A stretch of 64,000 nt of DNA from Peribacillus simplex (GCF_001578185.1 NZ_CP011008.1:4430001-4494000), one strand, 5' to 3'. Counted from the stretch's first letter, positions 1 through 9,097 are shown. A program made the numbers and translations. The notes: generated by a model from the sequence alone, not told the origin.

Positions 1-1
1 G

Positions 2-583
2 CTCTCATTTTCATCCCTGTTCATCATGGTTATCTTTACGGGCGGTTTCACTGACATACACTCGATTTTGGCTGGATTGGCAAACAAGATAACAACACCA
101 TTCTTTTTCATCCTTTTTGTGCTCTGTGCCTTCAGTGCAATCACCTCAACATTCGGTGCCTGCCTGCATTCATTGATAAGCCTGATCGTAGCCAATATTC
201 TTGTACCCTTTCAAACGAAAAAAAGCGACCAGCAAAAAATAAGGATGGCCTGCCTTCTTTCAACCTGTATTGGAGGATTGGTTTTCGTAGCTACGCTCTT
301 CTATTCCCCAAACCTTTTAGAGCTTTTATTTTATTCAGGTAATGTATATTCAGCATTGCTGGCTCCAATCCTTGTTATCGTATTCAGCAAAGGGAAAGTC
401 GCTGATTTCATACCGATAAGCGCGGTCCTGGCCATCGTTGCCTCATACATCATCAAGCCTTATGTAAGTGAATTCCAAAGCATATGGTTAAGTGGATTAG
501 CTTCATTGTCGATCATAGTGATTTGTATGATCCTTACCTTCATCAAGAACAAATGGAGGTTAGTGAAAACAAAACGGGAATGA
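2..583 (+). CDS. Sodium:solute symporter-like permease, C-terminal part (cut by window edge)
   Basis: The frame is open from base 2 to the stop at 581-583, so the N-terminal half lies outside the window. About 193 residues are visible, with five or more hydrophobic segments and a basic cytoplasmic tail (KNKWRLVKTKRE). The segment AITSTFGACLHSL resembles the A-x-x-S-T-x-x-x-x-L helix of the SSF sodium:solute symporter family. The substrate cannot be told from this piece. The first internal ATG at 26 is not a likely start because the frame is open upstream of it. Another secondary transporter family remains possible. Confidence 0.6.
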   Translation, partial: LSFSSLFIMVIFTGGFTDIHSILAGLANKITTPFFFILFVLCAFSAITSTFGACLHSLISLIVANILVPFQTKKSDQQKIRMACLLSTCIGGLVFVATLFYSPNLLELLFYSGNVYSALLAPILVIVFSKGKVADFIPISAVLAIVASYIIKPYVSEFQSIWLSGLASLSIIVICMILTFIKNKWRLVKTKRE

Positions 584-659
584 TTACGAAGCTGCACAGC
601 TAAGTGGTTACATAACAAACTATGTAATCTGTTACATGTAAAGCGATAAAAAAAGAAAA

Positions 660-681
660 GTTGCCGACATATGTCGGCAAC
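660..681 (-). terminator. Hairpin, terminator-like on the minus strand
   Basis: A perfect inverted repeat with 11-bp arms (GTTGCCGACAT / ATGTCGGCAAC). Read on the minus strand it is followed by CTTTTCTTTTTTT, as an intrinsic terminator would be. It lies about 350 bp beyond the end of the minus-strand oxidoreductase gene and 77 bp after the symporter stop, so it may end transcripts from the right. Confidence 0.6.
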
Positions 682-782
682 CCAAAGTTTAAAAAACAGA
701 TGAAGCATTTCGCATAGGAACTACCTTTTCGAGAAACTAACCTTATTCAAACCAGAAATTTCATCTATATTTCAAAGCAAAG

Positions 783-906
783 TTAATTGAACGGAAGGTG
801 CGAGACTTCTGGTTAGAAAAGCGCGTCAAAGGGAGACCCCGCAGGCACAAGAAGCGCCGAGGGCGGACCGCCCGCGGAAAGCGAGTGCCTGGAGTGGAAA
901 TCAAGA
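783..906 (+). repeat. Dispersed GC-rich palindromic repeat, copy 1
   Basis: About 124 bp, far richer in G+C than its surroundings. It begins TTAATTGAACGGAAGGTGCG, contains GGGAGACCCCGCAGGC and CCGCCCGCGGAAAGCGAG, and ends TGGAAATCAAG. Related copies in this window lie at 9098-9160, 21320-21414 and 21706-21824. The ends resemble inverted TTGATT/AATCAA pairs. Similar elements are widespread in Bacillaceae intergenic regions; I see no ORF. The rest of 584-1032 holds nothing else I recognise apart from the hairpin at 660. Confidence 0.8.
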
Positions 907-1032
907 AAGCAAAATCAATTATCATCTAGTTTTTATGGAGTTTTAATCTTAATCAATCAAGACTCTTGCCCTTTAAATCAAGGTTCATCGCAAAATATCC
1001 AAATCAAGTGCCTCTATCAATCACGTAATAAC

Positions 1033-1620
1033 TTAGCTTGCCACCTTTCTGAAATACCGATATACCTTTTCTAGCTTTTGGGTTTGTTTCCCCTTTGGGC
1101 TTTCCATATTACCGAATTCGAAAAACTTCACTTTTTTGATTCCGACAAAATTGAATAACGCTCTTTTCATCAATATTTTATGCGCATCATTCAACCAGAG
1201 AAGCGGATACTTTGCAGGTCCCTTCATCGTTGATACACATACGACCGACTTTCCTTTAAGAAGGCCTTCTGGGAACAATCCCTTTTTATCCCTGTAGGCG
1301 AAATTCGAAGAAAATAATTGATCAATGTATCCCATCAGCATTGCGGGAGGCCTCCCCCACCAGATTGGATAAACAAAGACAATCTTATCGGCCCAAGTAA
1401 TTTGATTTCTATATTTTTCAAGCTGAGGATCACGATGCATATCACGCCTTCGTTTATGCTCATTGAACTCCAAGAGCGGATTAAAGCCCTCTTCATATAA
1501 ATCCAAAACCTGCAGCCCCTTTATGTGGGTGTTCTCCTTACTTCCCTTGATGACTTTTTGTAAAAAGGCATAGCTTAAACTTTCATGATTTGGATATGTG
1601 TAAATGACTAGCATGTTCAT
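1033..1620 (-). CDS. NAD(P)H-dependent quinone oxidoreductase, flavodoxin_2 fold
   Basis: 195 residues, the usual length for the NQO1/MdaB/YwrO group of FMN- or FAD-bound NAD(P)H dehydrogenases that reduce quinones and electrophiles by two electrons in the cytoplasm. The N-terminal strand MLVIYTYPNHESLS is the flavin-phosphate loop, and VFVYPIWWGRPPAMLMGYID is the characteristic central motif of the family. The start at 1620 follows a GGGGGG ribosome binding site. It is transcribed away from a MarR regulator, with operator-like palindromes over its promoter (see 1639-1691), which suggests induction by quinones or other electrophiles. Confidence 0.85.
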   Translation of the reverse strand: MNMLVIYTYPNHESLSYAFLQKVIKGSKENTHIKGLQVLDLYEEGFNPLLEFNEHKRRRDMHRDPQLEKYRNQITWADKIVFVYPIWWGRPPAMLMGYIDQLFSSNFAYRDKKGLFPEGLLKGKSVVCVSTMKGPAKYPLLWLNDAHKILMKRALFNFVGIKKVKFFEFGNMESPKGKQTQKLEKVYRYFRKVAS

Positions 1621-1638
1621 GACGTCCCCCCTATTTAC

Positions 1639-1691
1639 TTATCATTTGATAACAATAATACAACAACACCTTTTTTGTTGTCAAATGATAA
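1639..1691 (-). promoter_or_regulatory. Promoter of the quinone reductase with two MarR-type operators
   Basis: On the minus strand a sigma-A-like promoter is visible: -35 TTGACA (positions 1684-1679), an 18-bp spacer, and -10 TATTAT (1660-1655). Two copies of one palindrome bracket it: TTATCATTTGATAA at 1639-1652, and on the minus strand TTATCATTTGACAA at 1691-1678, which overlaps the -35. Paired sites over a divergent promoter are typical of MarR repressors bound to their own intergenic region. Confidence 0.7.
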
Positions 1692-1740
1692 TTGTATTTT
1701 GACAACACTTTTGATATCTTCTCAGTAAGAGGTGAAAGTT

Positions 1741-2169
1741 ATGGACAAAAAAGTTCTTTTTGAAAAAATGGTCACATTTACAACTTCCGTACATCAAGTG
1801 ACACACGAATTGACCCAAAACGCCAAACCCGATTCCATCACGCCGGTACAATATCACATTCTTGAATATATAACAGTCAGTCAGCCTGTCACTCCAAGTG
1901 AAATCAGTGACTGTCAGCACATCTCCATGCCTAACACGAGCCGTGAACTGAAAAAATTAAGCGAAAAGAATTTAATTGAAAAAATAAGTGATCCGGAAGA
2001 TAGACGGAAACAATACATCCGCCTCTCCAAAGAGGGGGAAACGATGATGAACGAGGCTTTTGCAATCGTGGAATCCCGTTTCCAAAGCCGGCTGCAACAT
2101 GCTTCGAAGGAAGATTTAGCGGATATTGAGCGCGCAATGGATATTCTTCAAACTAAACTTTTTTACTAA
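1741..2169 (+). CDS. MarR-family transcriptional regulator
   Basis: 142 residues from ATG 1741, preceded by AAGAGGTG. A GTG nine bases upstream lies inside that ribosome binding site and is less likely. The winged helix is clear: ITPVQYHILEYI, then SEISDCQHISMPNTSRELKKL (recognition helix), then the wing LIEKISDPEDRRKQYIRLS with the D-x-R-R basic tip of the family, and a C-terminal dimerisation helix. It probably represses the divergent quinone reductase and itself through the palindromes at 1639-1691. The ligand is unknown; HosA/OhrR-type Cys sensing is not obvious, since the only Cys is in SDCQHIS. Confidence 0.85.
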   Translation: MDKKVLFEKMVTFTTSVHQVTHELTQNAKPDSITPVQYHILEYITVSQPVTPSEISDCQHISMPNTSRELKKLSEKNLIEKISDPEDRRKQYIRLSKEGETMMNEAFAIVESRFQSRLQHASKEDLADIERAMDILQTKLFY

Positions 2170-2181
2170 ATAAACAAAAAG

Positions 2182-2228
2182 GCTCCCGAGACTGAAGTTG
2201 ATTCTTTGTCAACTTCAGTCTCGGGAGC
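2182..2228 (-). terminator. Intrinsic terminator between convergent genes
   Basis: A long stem (GCTCCCGAGACTGAAGTTGA paired with TCAACTTCAGTCTCGGGAGC) with a short loop. On the minus strand the T-run CCTTTTTGTTT follows, so it terminates selO. It can also serve the MarR gene arriving from the left. Confidence 0.9.
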
Positions 2229-2250
2229 TCCTTCATAATCTCCATTATAA

Positions 2251-3708
2251 TCAGGTACCGCAAAAGGTTCGGTAAGGTGTTGTTGACGCAGGCAGTGTGG
2301 AGTATTCGGCTTGTTCATCAGAGTGTGCATAAGGGTTTGAGAGAACATCCAAAAGCCGTTCCATCACGCTGTAGTCCCCTTGTTCCACTGCCGCTTCCAA
2401 TGCTTCTTCAACCCGGTGATTCCGTGGGATCACTGCAGGATTGCTTTTCTCCATCAACTGATTCGAAGATTCCTTCGATTCCTTCTGCCTGCCTAGTCTA
2501 GCCAACCAGAGCTCTTGCCACTGGGCGAATTCAGGTGTCCCGAAAAGGACCGTATCCGCCATCTTATCTAAGGTCAAAGCACGGAAGGTATTGGTATAGT
2601 CGGCACCATGCTTTTTCATCATACTGAGGATGCCATTAATAAGGGCTTCATCCTGTGTCTCTTCGTTGAATAACCCCAGTTTTGCTCTCATTCCCGCTAA
2701 CCAATTAGTGTGATACAGATCATTAAAAACAGAAATCTTATCTTGGGCCAGTGTAACGGCCTGATCCTCGTCATCATGTAACAGCGGCAATAGGGATTCA
2801 GCGAATCGCGCAAGATTCCAACCCCCAATTATCGGCTGGTTACCATAGGCATAGCGGCCTTGAGTATCAATTGAACTGAATACTGTTGCAGGGTCATAGG
2901 CATCCATGAAGGCGCAAGGGCCATAATCGATGGTTTCTCCGCTAATCGTCATGTTGTCGGTGTTCATCACCCCATGAATGAAGCCAACCAGCTGCCATTG
3001 GGCAATGAGCTCAGCCTGACGCTTGACCACTTCCTGCAGCAGCGAGAGATAACGGCTTTCATCGGCTTCAATGTCTGGAAAATGACGCTTTATTGCATAG
3101 TCGGCAAGGGTCCGGAGTTCCTCGACCGTGCCCCATTTTGCAGCGAATTGAAAGGTTCCGACACGAAGATGGCTCGAAGCCACACGGGTCATGATGGCAC
3201 CAGGCAGCCCGGTTTCACGGATTACCGTTTCACCGGTCGTCACCACTGCCAGACTTCGGGTGGTAGGAATGCCGAGCCCGTGCATCGCTTCGCTGATGAT
3301 GTATTCGCGCAGCATCGGTCCAAGTGCAGCCCGGCCATCGCCCCCGCGGGAATATGGCGTTCTTCCCGGACCCTTCAGCTGGATATCGACCCTCTCGCCT
3401 TGAGGCAAGACCTGCTCGCCAAGCAATATCGCCCGGCCATCCCCTAACATATTAAAATGCCCGAATTGATGCCCCGCGTAAGCTTGGGCAAGAGGCGAAG
3501 CACCCTCTGGAAGCTCGTTTCCGGCAAACACCGCCACGCCATCATCACTTTGAAGCTTTTGAACGTCCAAACCAAGGAATTCAGCGACGCGTTCATTGAG
3601 AATGATCAACTCCGGTGAACGTACAGGAGTCGGGTTCGTGCTCGTGTGAAATTTTTCCGGAAGACGGGCATAACTATTGTCTAAATTCCATCCAGTTTCA
3701 TTTGTCAT
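2251..3708 (-). CDS. selO: Protein adenylyltransferase SelO (YdiU/UPF0061 family)
   Basis: 485 residues, close to the usual bacterial length. SelO is a pseudokinase-fold enzyme that transfers AMP from ATP to Ser/Thr/Tyr of proteins, with a role in redox homeostasis known from E. coli. Motifs seen: [19 protein letters not shown] (about 75-93), [18 protein letters not shown] (110-127), [20 protein letters not shown] (134-153), the active-site HGVMNTDNM (245-253) and [10 protein letters not shown] (260-269). Start 3708 has AAAAGGAG eight bases upstream. Stand-alone gene with its own terminator. The bacterial C-terminal redox Cys is present near the end (YRTFCGT). Confidence 0.95.
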   Translation of the reverse strand: MTNETGWNLDNSYARLPEKFHTSTNPTPVRSPELIILNERVAEFLGLDVQKLQSDDGVAVFAGNELPEGASPLAQAYAGHQFGHFNMLGDGRAILLGEQVLPQGERVDIQLKGPGRTPYSRGGDGRAALGPMLREYIISEAMHGLGIPTTRSLAVVTTGETVIRETGLPGAIMTRVASSHLRVGTFQFAAKWGTVEELRTLADYAIKRHFPDIEADESRYLSLLQEVVKRQAELIAQWQLVGFIHGVMNTDNMTISGETIDYGPCAFMDAYDPATVFSSIDTQGRYAYGNQPIIGGWNLARFAESLLPLLHDDEDQAVTLAQDKISVFNDLYHTNWLAGMRAKLGLFNEETQDEALINGILSMMKKHGADYTNTFRALTLDKMADTVLFGTPEFAQWQELWLARLGRQKESKESSNQLMEKSNPAVIPRNHRVEEALEAAVEQGDYSVMERLLDVLSNPYAHSDEQAEYSTLPASTTPYRTFCGT

Positions 3709-3935
3709 GGTTTCTCCTTTTCTTGTTTTGACTTTATTGTATAAATGTTCTTTCTCTCGAGATTCAGTTAATCCACGCGATAAAACTCAGTGGCAGTCCA
3801 TATTAATGTCTACTTCTGCCAATTTATTATACCGTTTCCAATTAAAAATGGCTCTTTTTAAGTATGGGTGAATGATAATGATCATTAAATCTTTGGATAG
3901 CGTACCTCTTGCTAGTAATTTAGAGCTTGAAAAAA

Positions 3936-3957
3936 GCCTGCCGTTGATCCGGCAGGC
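3936..3957 (-). terminator. Strong minus-strand intrinsic terminator
   Basis: GCCTGCCG and CGGCAGGC arms around a short loop, followed on the minus strand by TTTTTTCAAG. No ordinary gene precedes it on that strand, but the small ORFs at 4078-4370 do, which argues that this stretch is transcribed leftward. Confidence 0.85.
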
Positions 3958-4077
3958 ACTGAATTTTTATATTAACTTCACTGGAAGAGTCATGTATTCA
4001 GTCATGCCTCCTCCACCTTTTTCTGTCTTCTTCCTTCCCGTTTTGTCTCCCACATCCCTCCCCAATCCAGGATATGC

Positions 4078-4221
4078 TTAATTCAGTAAAGTCAGGCTAA
4101 TAAAAGCAATGCCAAATATACAGTACAGACTGAGGGTAAAGGGCTGGGGAAAAATAATATATACTATCATACTAATGATCATTAGCAGGATGCTGAAGGC
4201 ATTTATCCTATCTCTCCACAT
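4078..4221 (-). CDS. Possible small membrane peptide, 47 residues
   Basis: ATG at 4221 follows AAAGGTGAG and starts two bases after the stop of the ORF at 4224-4370, so the two look translationally coupled. After a charged start (MWRDR) the peptide is almost wholly hydrophobic (INAFSILLMIISMIVYIIFP, then LSLYCIFGIAFISLTLLN), which fits two membrane helices. Downstream on the same strand a 12-residue ORF (MTEYMTLPVKLI, 3967-4005) follows a very strong GGTGGAGGAGG site, and then the terminator at 3936. I do not recognise the family; coding status is inferred from spacing and composition only. Confidence 0.4.
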   Translation of the reverse strand: MWRDRINAFSILLMIISMIVYIIFPQPFTLSLYCIFGIAFISLTLLN

Positions 4222-4223
4222 AC

Positions 4224-4370
4224 TCACCTTTGGTCAACTCCTTTTCCACAAGCGTAAGGTACATTTTCATCGCATACTTCTTCCGGTGCTGCCTGGCCGG
4301 CTTTGAGGAAACGCCTTAAAAGCACCCCTCTGACAGTCAAGGCAAGCAAAAATAGAGTTACTTTCTTCAT
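4224..4370 (-). CDS. Possible small secreted or membrane peptide, 48 residues
   Basis: Starts MKKVTLFLLALTVRGVLLRR and contains two Cys in PEEVCDENVPYACGKG. It is the first of three tiny ORFs reading toward the terminator at 3936. The ribosome binding site is weak (AAGTAATGACG), so expression is uncertain. It could be a decayed gene. The stretch 3709-3935 between selO and this unit shows nothing else. Confidence 0.3.
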   Translation of the reverse strand: MKKVTLFLLALTVRGVLLRRFLKAGQAAPEEVCDENVPYACGKGVDQR

Positions 4371-4553
4371 TCGTCATTACTTTAAGTTATAATGGCTGTG
4401 TGCCTAATTTGTATTTTTTTCATTTTTCGTTAGTAAGTAAGCGTATGATAATTTATAATTATAAAATTGAACCCACTAAACAGCCATGTAGCCAAAATGA
4501 TAAATCTATAAAAATAATCTAAATATTCAGACTCTTAAGGGGATATGAAATGA

Positions 4554-5246
4554 ATGATCTATAAAACTTTCAAGGTTGTATCGAGAACCTTGCACAAAGG
4601 CCAAACCGAGGATTTCGCCTATGTTTTTGAAGGGAAAAGCCTGCTGATTGGCCGTGCAAGCCAGCACTCCAAAGCTGATTTCATGCTTTACAATGACTTC
4701 GTTTCCAGGGAACATTGCCGGATTTATATGGAGGAAGGACAGCTTCTCATTGAGGATTTGGCAAGCAAACACGGTACCTCGGTGAACCAGATGCCGCTAG
4801 TTCCGGGCCATCCCTGCCTCATCGAACCGGGGGATTCCATTACTTTGATTAATGGATTGATTGAATTCATGATTTCCATCGACAACGATTTAACACGGGA
4901 TTTCACTCCGGTGAACCCGGAGATACAGCAAATCGTGGCTATCAATAAGCACCTTCAGACCGTGATCATCAATGATGAAGCGCCCATTAAAATGCCTACT
5001 AAGGAATTCGATTGCTTTAAGTTGCTTTATGAGAATTTGGACAACCTAATCTCAAAAGAAGAGATTGTCCAGCATGTATGGCCCGAGAGAATCGGTGATC
5101 CCGAGCAAATTGTGACGGCAGAAGAAATCGCTTCACTGCTGTACCGGGTGCGGAAACGGATAAATGGGCACTTCGTAATAAAAGCCGTCATTCAAAAGGG
5201 ATATTATATGAAATCCATCCTTTCATTCAAACTATCGGACCTGTAA
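4554..5246 (+). CDS. FHA domain fused to an OmpR-type winged-helix DNA-binding domain
   Basis: 230 residues. Residues 1-107 are an FHA domain, which binds phosphothreonine: LLIGRASQHSKADFMLYNDF, then SREHCRIYMEEGQLLIEDL, then SKHGTSVN carry the G-R, S-x-x-H and N-G-type signature positions. Residues about 140-225 form a winged helix like response-regulator output domains (PTKEFDCFKLLYENLDNLIS, KEEIVQHVWPE, EEIASLLYRVRKRI, VIQKGYYM). This suggests a transcription factor controlled by binding a Thr-phosphorylated partner, such as a PrkC/PknB-type kinase target, but no kinase gene is nearby. Single gene; GGGGA lies upstream of ATG 4554. EmbR of actinobacteria has a similar domain combination in a different order. 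Confidence 0.8.
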   Translation: MIYKTFKVVSRTLHKGQTEDFAYVFEGKSLLIGRASQHSKADFMLYNDFVSREHCRIYMEEGQLLIEDLASKHGTSVNQMPLVPGHPCLIEPGDSITLINGLIEFMISIDNDLTRDFTPVNPEIQQIVAINKHLQTVIINDEAPIKMPTKEFDCFKLLYENLDNLISKEEIVQHVWPERIGDPEQIVTAEEIASLLYRVRKRINGHFVIKAVIQKGYYMKSILSFKLSDL

Positions 5247-5273
5247 TGTTAATCAATCGAACTCTAAATGCAG

Positions 5274-5317
5274 GCATGAAAAAAAGCATTGCTGATACCC
5301 AATGCTTTTTTTCATGC
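5274..5317. terminator. Bidirectional intrinsic terminator
   Basis: GCATGAAAAAAAGCATTG and CAATGCTTTTTTTCATGC form a nearly perfect stem between the convergent FHA gene and the next minus-strand gene. The A and T runs inside the stem give a U-tract in either direction. Confidence 0.9.
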
Positions 5318-5319
5318 TT

Positions 5320-7122
5320 TTATTTCTTAGGTAAGTCCAGATTAGTGAATTGATCGACTGGAACTACATCTTCTTCCATATCCATCACCTTCAGCACAAC
5401 CCGGTCTCCTACATTCGTCAATACAACATCAGATAGTTCATTGACTCCAGGGTCTACTGAGAATCTCTTGGCATTGCCTTCTACGATTAAATAGAATACG
5501 TATCCATTGGAAAGATTGGCATCGTTGATCCTTGTAACTTTCCCCTTTATTTCTTTCATCTCAAATCCTTTTTGAGGCGTTACACCGCTGACTTTCCCTA
5601 AAGATGCAATCAGCTTTTTATAATTCCGGAAAGCTTCGTCTTTCGTTTTCCCAAAGACAACTTGGGGGTTATCGCTATTGGCATACACGATCGCCACACC
5701 TTGAAACTTGCTGCCCTTTGTAACCGGGATGACATAAGTGGGCGCACCGTATATCGTATAGAAAATTCCATTAGTGGCTTTCCAGCCTGGATATTTAGAC
5801 AAAAACTCACTCGCATTGGCGTTGGATTTTGCTTCCTTTCCAGTTAGAACGGACGTGACGCCTTTGTAGTACGTCATTTCACCGGTTTTGGCGTTGAAAA
5901 CACCGTAACCAACCAGGGTTTTTGAGTTTCCTTTTGATTTAGCCCTGGTAAAGTCCACTACATAAATCAATTCGCCTTTTTCGTTGAATGTAACTTGCAT
6001 ATTTTCCTCATTTGGAATCAAGACATCTTTCTTCGGCCCAAATAAGGACTGGTTTTTCCACCCGTGAACGTATTTCCCCCAGTAGGTCCAATATTCCAGG
6101 GCCGTTTCCAATGTGAATGTTCGATCTACCCATTCAGGTTCTTTTCCTAAAGGATAGTATTTCATGTCCCCCGTTTCAGGATTCACTACGACTACCCCGT
6201 CCACTGCGGGCCCGCTTCGGTATTTCAAATAATGTCCCACTGAAGCTACAAAGAAGGGCTTTCCGTCTTCGTTCGGTTCCAAATATGAATCATGGATGAT
6301 TTTATTCGGGTATGCTTTGCGGATGGTCCTTTCCAAATCATGATCGAGGTACTGTGAGGGAGCATACAGCATCTTCCCTTTTACCGTACTTGCCCCTTTA
6401 TCCGTCGATACGGCAGAAATCAAATTATAACCTGGCGTGTATCCCGCTTTCCCAGCTTTCAAAAATCCGTCCATTTCAATTGGTGAAGTATAAGTCAATT
6501 CATCATTAATATTGGTTAGGCGGTATTCGCCTTCAGTGAAATATGATGCATTTTCTATTTTATTAATCGCTGCATCACCTTTTGCATCTGCCATTTTCAC
6601 TGTAACAAGCGGCATGGTTTTTATATCTTGAACTTCTTCCAGCTCATTTTTCTTATCGACCTTTGTCCAGCCATGCAGATCTGCGGCAAAAGTGATGGGG
6701 TAAAACAGCATGATGACCCATGCTAATATCAAAACGAATCCTATCAAACTGTTGAAATATACATTCCAAGGTGTTTTTGGTTGCTTCTCAGCTTCGTTTC
6801 CCCTCCGATTTCGTCGGTTTATTGAAGATTCCCTGGCACTGTACACATACATTCTGGAATCAATGATGAGAATGAGCCCAAGAATGATGGCAAAACTCGA
6901 AAAGAATGCAGTGGCAGTTAGATCCAATAGCATAATATCGATAACGAAAAACAATATGGCAGCAGAAACTAAAAGTCTCAGCACCTGTTCAATGAAAAAG
7001 GATATATCTTTTTTGGTGATTGCGTTTGTCCATCTCTGCGGAATCAAGGAAAGTCCCAATATGGCAAATGGTATTTTCATAAAAATCCCTTTTAAGATGA
7101 AAACGAGTAGTGAAAGTATCAT
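5320..7122 (-). CDS. Membrane protein with four N-terminal helices and a large outer domain, function unknown
   Basis: 600 residues. Four hydrophobic segments lie within about residues 1-150 (for example LVSAAILFFVIDIMLLDLTA and LIGFVLILAWVIMLFYPITF), with a basic loop (NRRNRRGNEAEKQ) between the third and fourth. The remaining 440 residues are soluble and repetitive in pattern, with several strands of the form VVNPETGDMKYYPLG and VFNAKTGEMTYYKG that recall PepSY-like N-x-x-T-G-x-x beta hairpins. I would place that part outside the membrane. No catalytic motif was recognised. Start 7122 follows AAGGAGAG at somewhat long spacing (about 13 bases). Monocistronic, converging on the FHA gene. Confidence 0.7.
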   Translation of the reverse strand: MILSLLVFILKGIFMKIPFAILGLSLIPQRWTNAITKKDISFFIEQVLRLLVSAAILFFVIDIMLLDLTATAFFSSFAIILGLILIIDSRMYVYSARESSINRRNRRGNEAEKQPKTPWNVYFNSLIGFVLILAWVIMLFYPITFAADLHGWTKVDKKNELEEVQDIKTMPLVTVKMADAKGDAAINKIENASYFTEGEYRLTNINDELTYTSPIEMDGFLKAGKAGYTPGYNLISAVSTDKGASTVKGKMLYAPSQYLDHDLERTIRKAYPNKIIHDSYLEPNEDGKPFFVASVGHYLKYRSGPAVDGVVVVNPETGDMKYYPLGKEPEWVDRTFTLETALEYWTYWGKYVHGWKNQSLFGPKKDVLIPNEENMQVTFNEKGELIYVVDFTRAKSKGNSKTLVGYGVFNAKTGEMTYYKGVTSVLTGKEAKSNANASEFLSKYPGWKATNGIFYTIYGAPTYVIPVTKGSKFQGVAIVYANSDNPQVVFGKTKDEAFRNYKKLIASLGKVSGVTPQKGFEMKEIKGKVTRINDANLSNGYVFYLIVEGNAKRFSVDPGVNELSDVVLTNVGDRVVLKVMDMEEDVVPVDQFTNLDLPKK

Positions 7123-7319
7123 GGTTTTAAATATCTCTCCTTGTCATGTATGTTCCCATTTAACCATTTTATCACTTTTGTGCAACTAATTTACTGTCTT
7201 CAAAATATATCGAAATAATATTTCATCCATATCATAAAACTTCCAAAACTATTTACTCCAACGATGCTACTTTTATCGATTCAATGTTTATATAGATTCT
7301 AGAAAAGGATGGATGCCTT

Positions 7320-8711
7320 ATGATATATGAAGAAACTTACCAATACCTATTAAGAAATGTATCTTCCACTGAATTCGATACGTGTTTGTACGCCTTGCTC
7401 CACAGTGATTGGGACGGGGTCATCCAGAGCCCGCTTCATATGATGGCCCGAGGAGTCGGAACGACAGAAAAGTACTTAAGGCAGATCATCAATAAATTCA
7501 CCGCACCACAAGGATCTCTAAAGAAAGTGTTTGTGCCTGTTCCTCAAGGTGAAGATATCTTTTATAAGTTTAACCTTGGTCCCGCAAGTAATCTTGGTTA
7601 TAACAGGAAGACTGACCGTTATTGCAAGAAATACCGTTTCTTTTATAGCGATGCTTTCAAATCCTTAACGATTCATGGAAAACGGCTGCTGCTTATGGGT
7701 GCTTTCCGAATGTCTGTTTTGAAGTCTGAGTCAGTACTATTTGATTATAGTGAAATCGTCCCTGATTCCAGCTCGCTATTCACAAGGCAGCGCTTATTGG
7801 ATGCAATCGATGCAATCCATGACGCTTTAGGCCATTTAGTGACGATTTCTTTTGCAAGCAGGGCTTTTTCAAAGAAAGAAGTTCTCGTGTTCACCTTTAC
7901 CGAAGGTGTCTTGGAGCAGTATAAAGAAAATAGGGCGGAACGGACATTGTTGCGGAGAACGATTTTTAACTCTGGCTACCTTGGGCATATCAATGACTCT
8001 GTATGCAGGGAATTGGAAAGGGTCGGCAAATATATTTTCCGTTCATTTCTACAAGAAGCGACAAACATCTCCAATGATATCCAAAAGGAACTGCAGAAGT
8101 TAGCCCGTTTCGTCTATTCTCATTCTCTTAAGAAGTTTGGCCAGGCGCTTCCTGCCAATAAGCAGTTACTTCTTGCCCCAAAACAGGCCTCTGCTTATTT
8201 AAGCAAGATCATTTACAACGAAACATTGGAACAGATGGTCAAGTATGCCCACCAGGCAGAATCCATCAAAAGCCTGCTTGAACGCGCTCATTTTCATAGA
8301 AATATTTCCGAGAAGGCTCTCTGTCGGGAAGTGAATGATTTGGAAATGGCTGAACATATCGAGCCCATTCTCCAAAAGCACCATCAAGCAGAATTCATCC
8401 GCCATGTGCTGAACGACTGGTGCGAAACATGGCTCATTTCCCGTGTAAAGACTGTGACCGAAGAATTTCGGGCAGAAGGAAAAAAGAAAAGTACTGATGA
8501 TGATAAGCAGGTCGCTGCCGAGTATATGGCGCGCATTAGAAACGATACATATGGCCAGTTGGACAGGCTGTTGACCTTGACCCTTAAATTCGGCAATCAT
8601 GCAGTGGCCCCGGCTATCCGGAACTTTTCTCTTTCAAAGAAAAAGGAAACCCTCCAATCCTATTTCGCGATCCAAAAGAAGCGTCTGGATGTTCTCTCCA
8701 TTTCCTCTTAA
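7320..8711 (+). CDS. Unknown cytoplasmic protein, possibly DNA-binding
   Basis: 463 residues, no signal peptide or membrane segment, rich in Lys, Arg and Leu. The N-terminus (TCLYALLHSDWDGVIQSP, then MMARGVGTTEKYLRQIINKF) reads like a winged or helix-turn-helix segment of the kind seen in replication initiators and phage regulators, and the C-terminal half is strongly helical (KKKSTDDDKQVAAEYMARIR). I do not recognise the family. It starts with ATG 7320 and is followed by a clear terminator. A role in DNA binding is only an inference from the N-terminal helices. Confidence 0.65.
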   Translation: MIYEETYQYLLRNVSSTEFDTCLYALLHSDWDGVIQSPLHMMARGVGTTEKYLRQIINKFTAPQGSLKKVFVPVPQGEDIFYKFNLGPASNLGYNRKTDRYCKKYRFFYSDAFKSLTIHGKRLLLMGAFRMSVLKSESVLFDYSEIVPDSSSLFTRQRLLDAIDAIHDALGHLVTISFASRAFSKKEVLVFTFTEGVLEQYKENRAERTLLRRTIFNSGYLGHINDSVCRELERVGKYIFRSFLQEATNISNDIQKELQKLARFVYSHSLKKFGQALPANKQLLLAPKQASAYLSKIIYNETLEQMVKYAHQAESIKSLLERAHFHRNISEKALCREVNDLEMAEHIEPILQKHHQAEFIRHVLNDWCETWLISRVKTVTEEFRAEGKKKSTDDDKQVAAEYMARIRNDTYGQLDRLLTLTLKFGNHAVAPAIRNFSLSKKKETLQSYFAIQKKRLDVLSISS

Positions 8712-8735
8712 AATCACATATGTCATATGTTTTCC

Positions 8736-8763
8736 AAGAGAACGGATCCGTTCTCTTTTTTTT
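8736..8763 (+). terminator. Intrinsic terminator
   Basis: AAGAGAACG GATC CGTTCTCTT stem followed by a run of T, 25 bases after the stop of the preceding gene. Beyond it, 8764-9097 shows no gene or other structure I can support. Confidence 0.95.
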
Positions 8764-9097
8764 GCCTTCTTTGGGGACGAAGGCCGACTGTGAATTGCAG
8801 AATGACGATTGTGGTTTTGGGATGGCCCTCTGTGGATTTCTCCTCTGAATTCGTGTGTTGCATAATGGTCTTGTGGATAAGGGAACTTGGTCAGCAGATT
8901 GTTTTGACAACAGGCCTTAGCCCCTCTAATGGCATGGGCTTAAACATATAAGTTATCAAAGGGTCTAAGAATGGGCCTATATAAAGGAACTGAAAAAGTT
9001 TCTGATCATCAGTATGAATAAGGTGTTGAGTGCAGCAGGCTCTTTTAAAATAAGGCTCTTTTCGTAAAGATTGTTGTTTTTAAAACGAAACTTTTAA

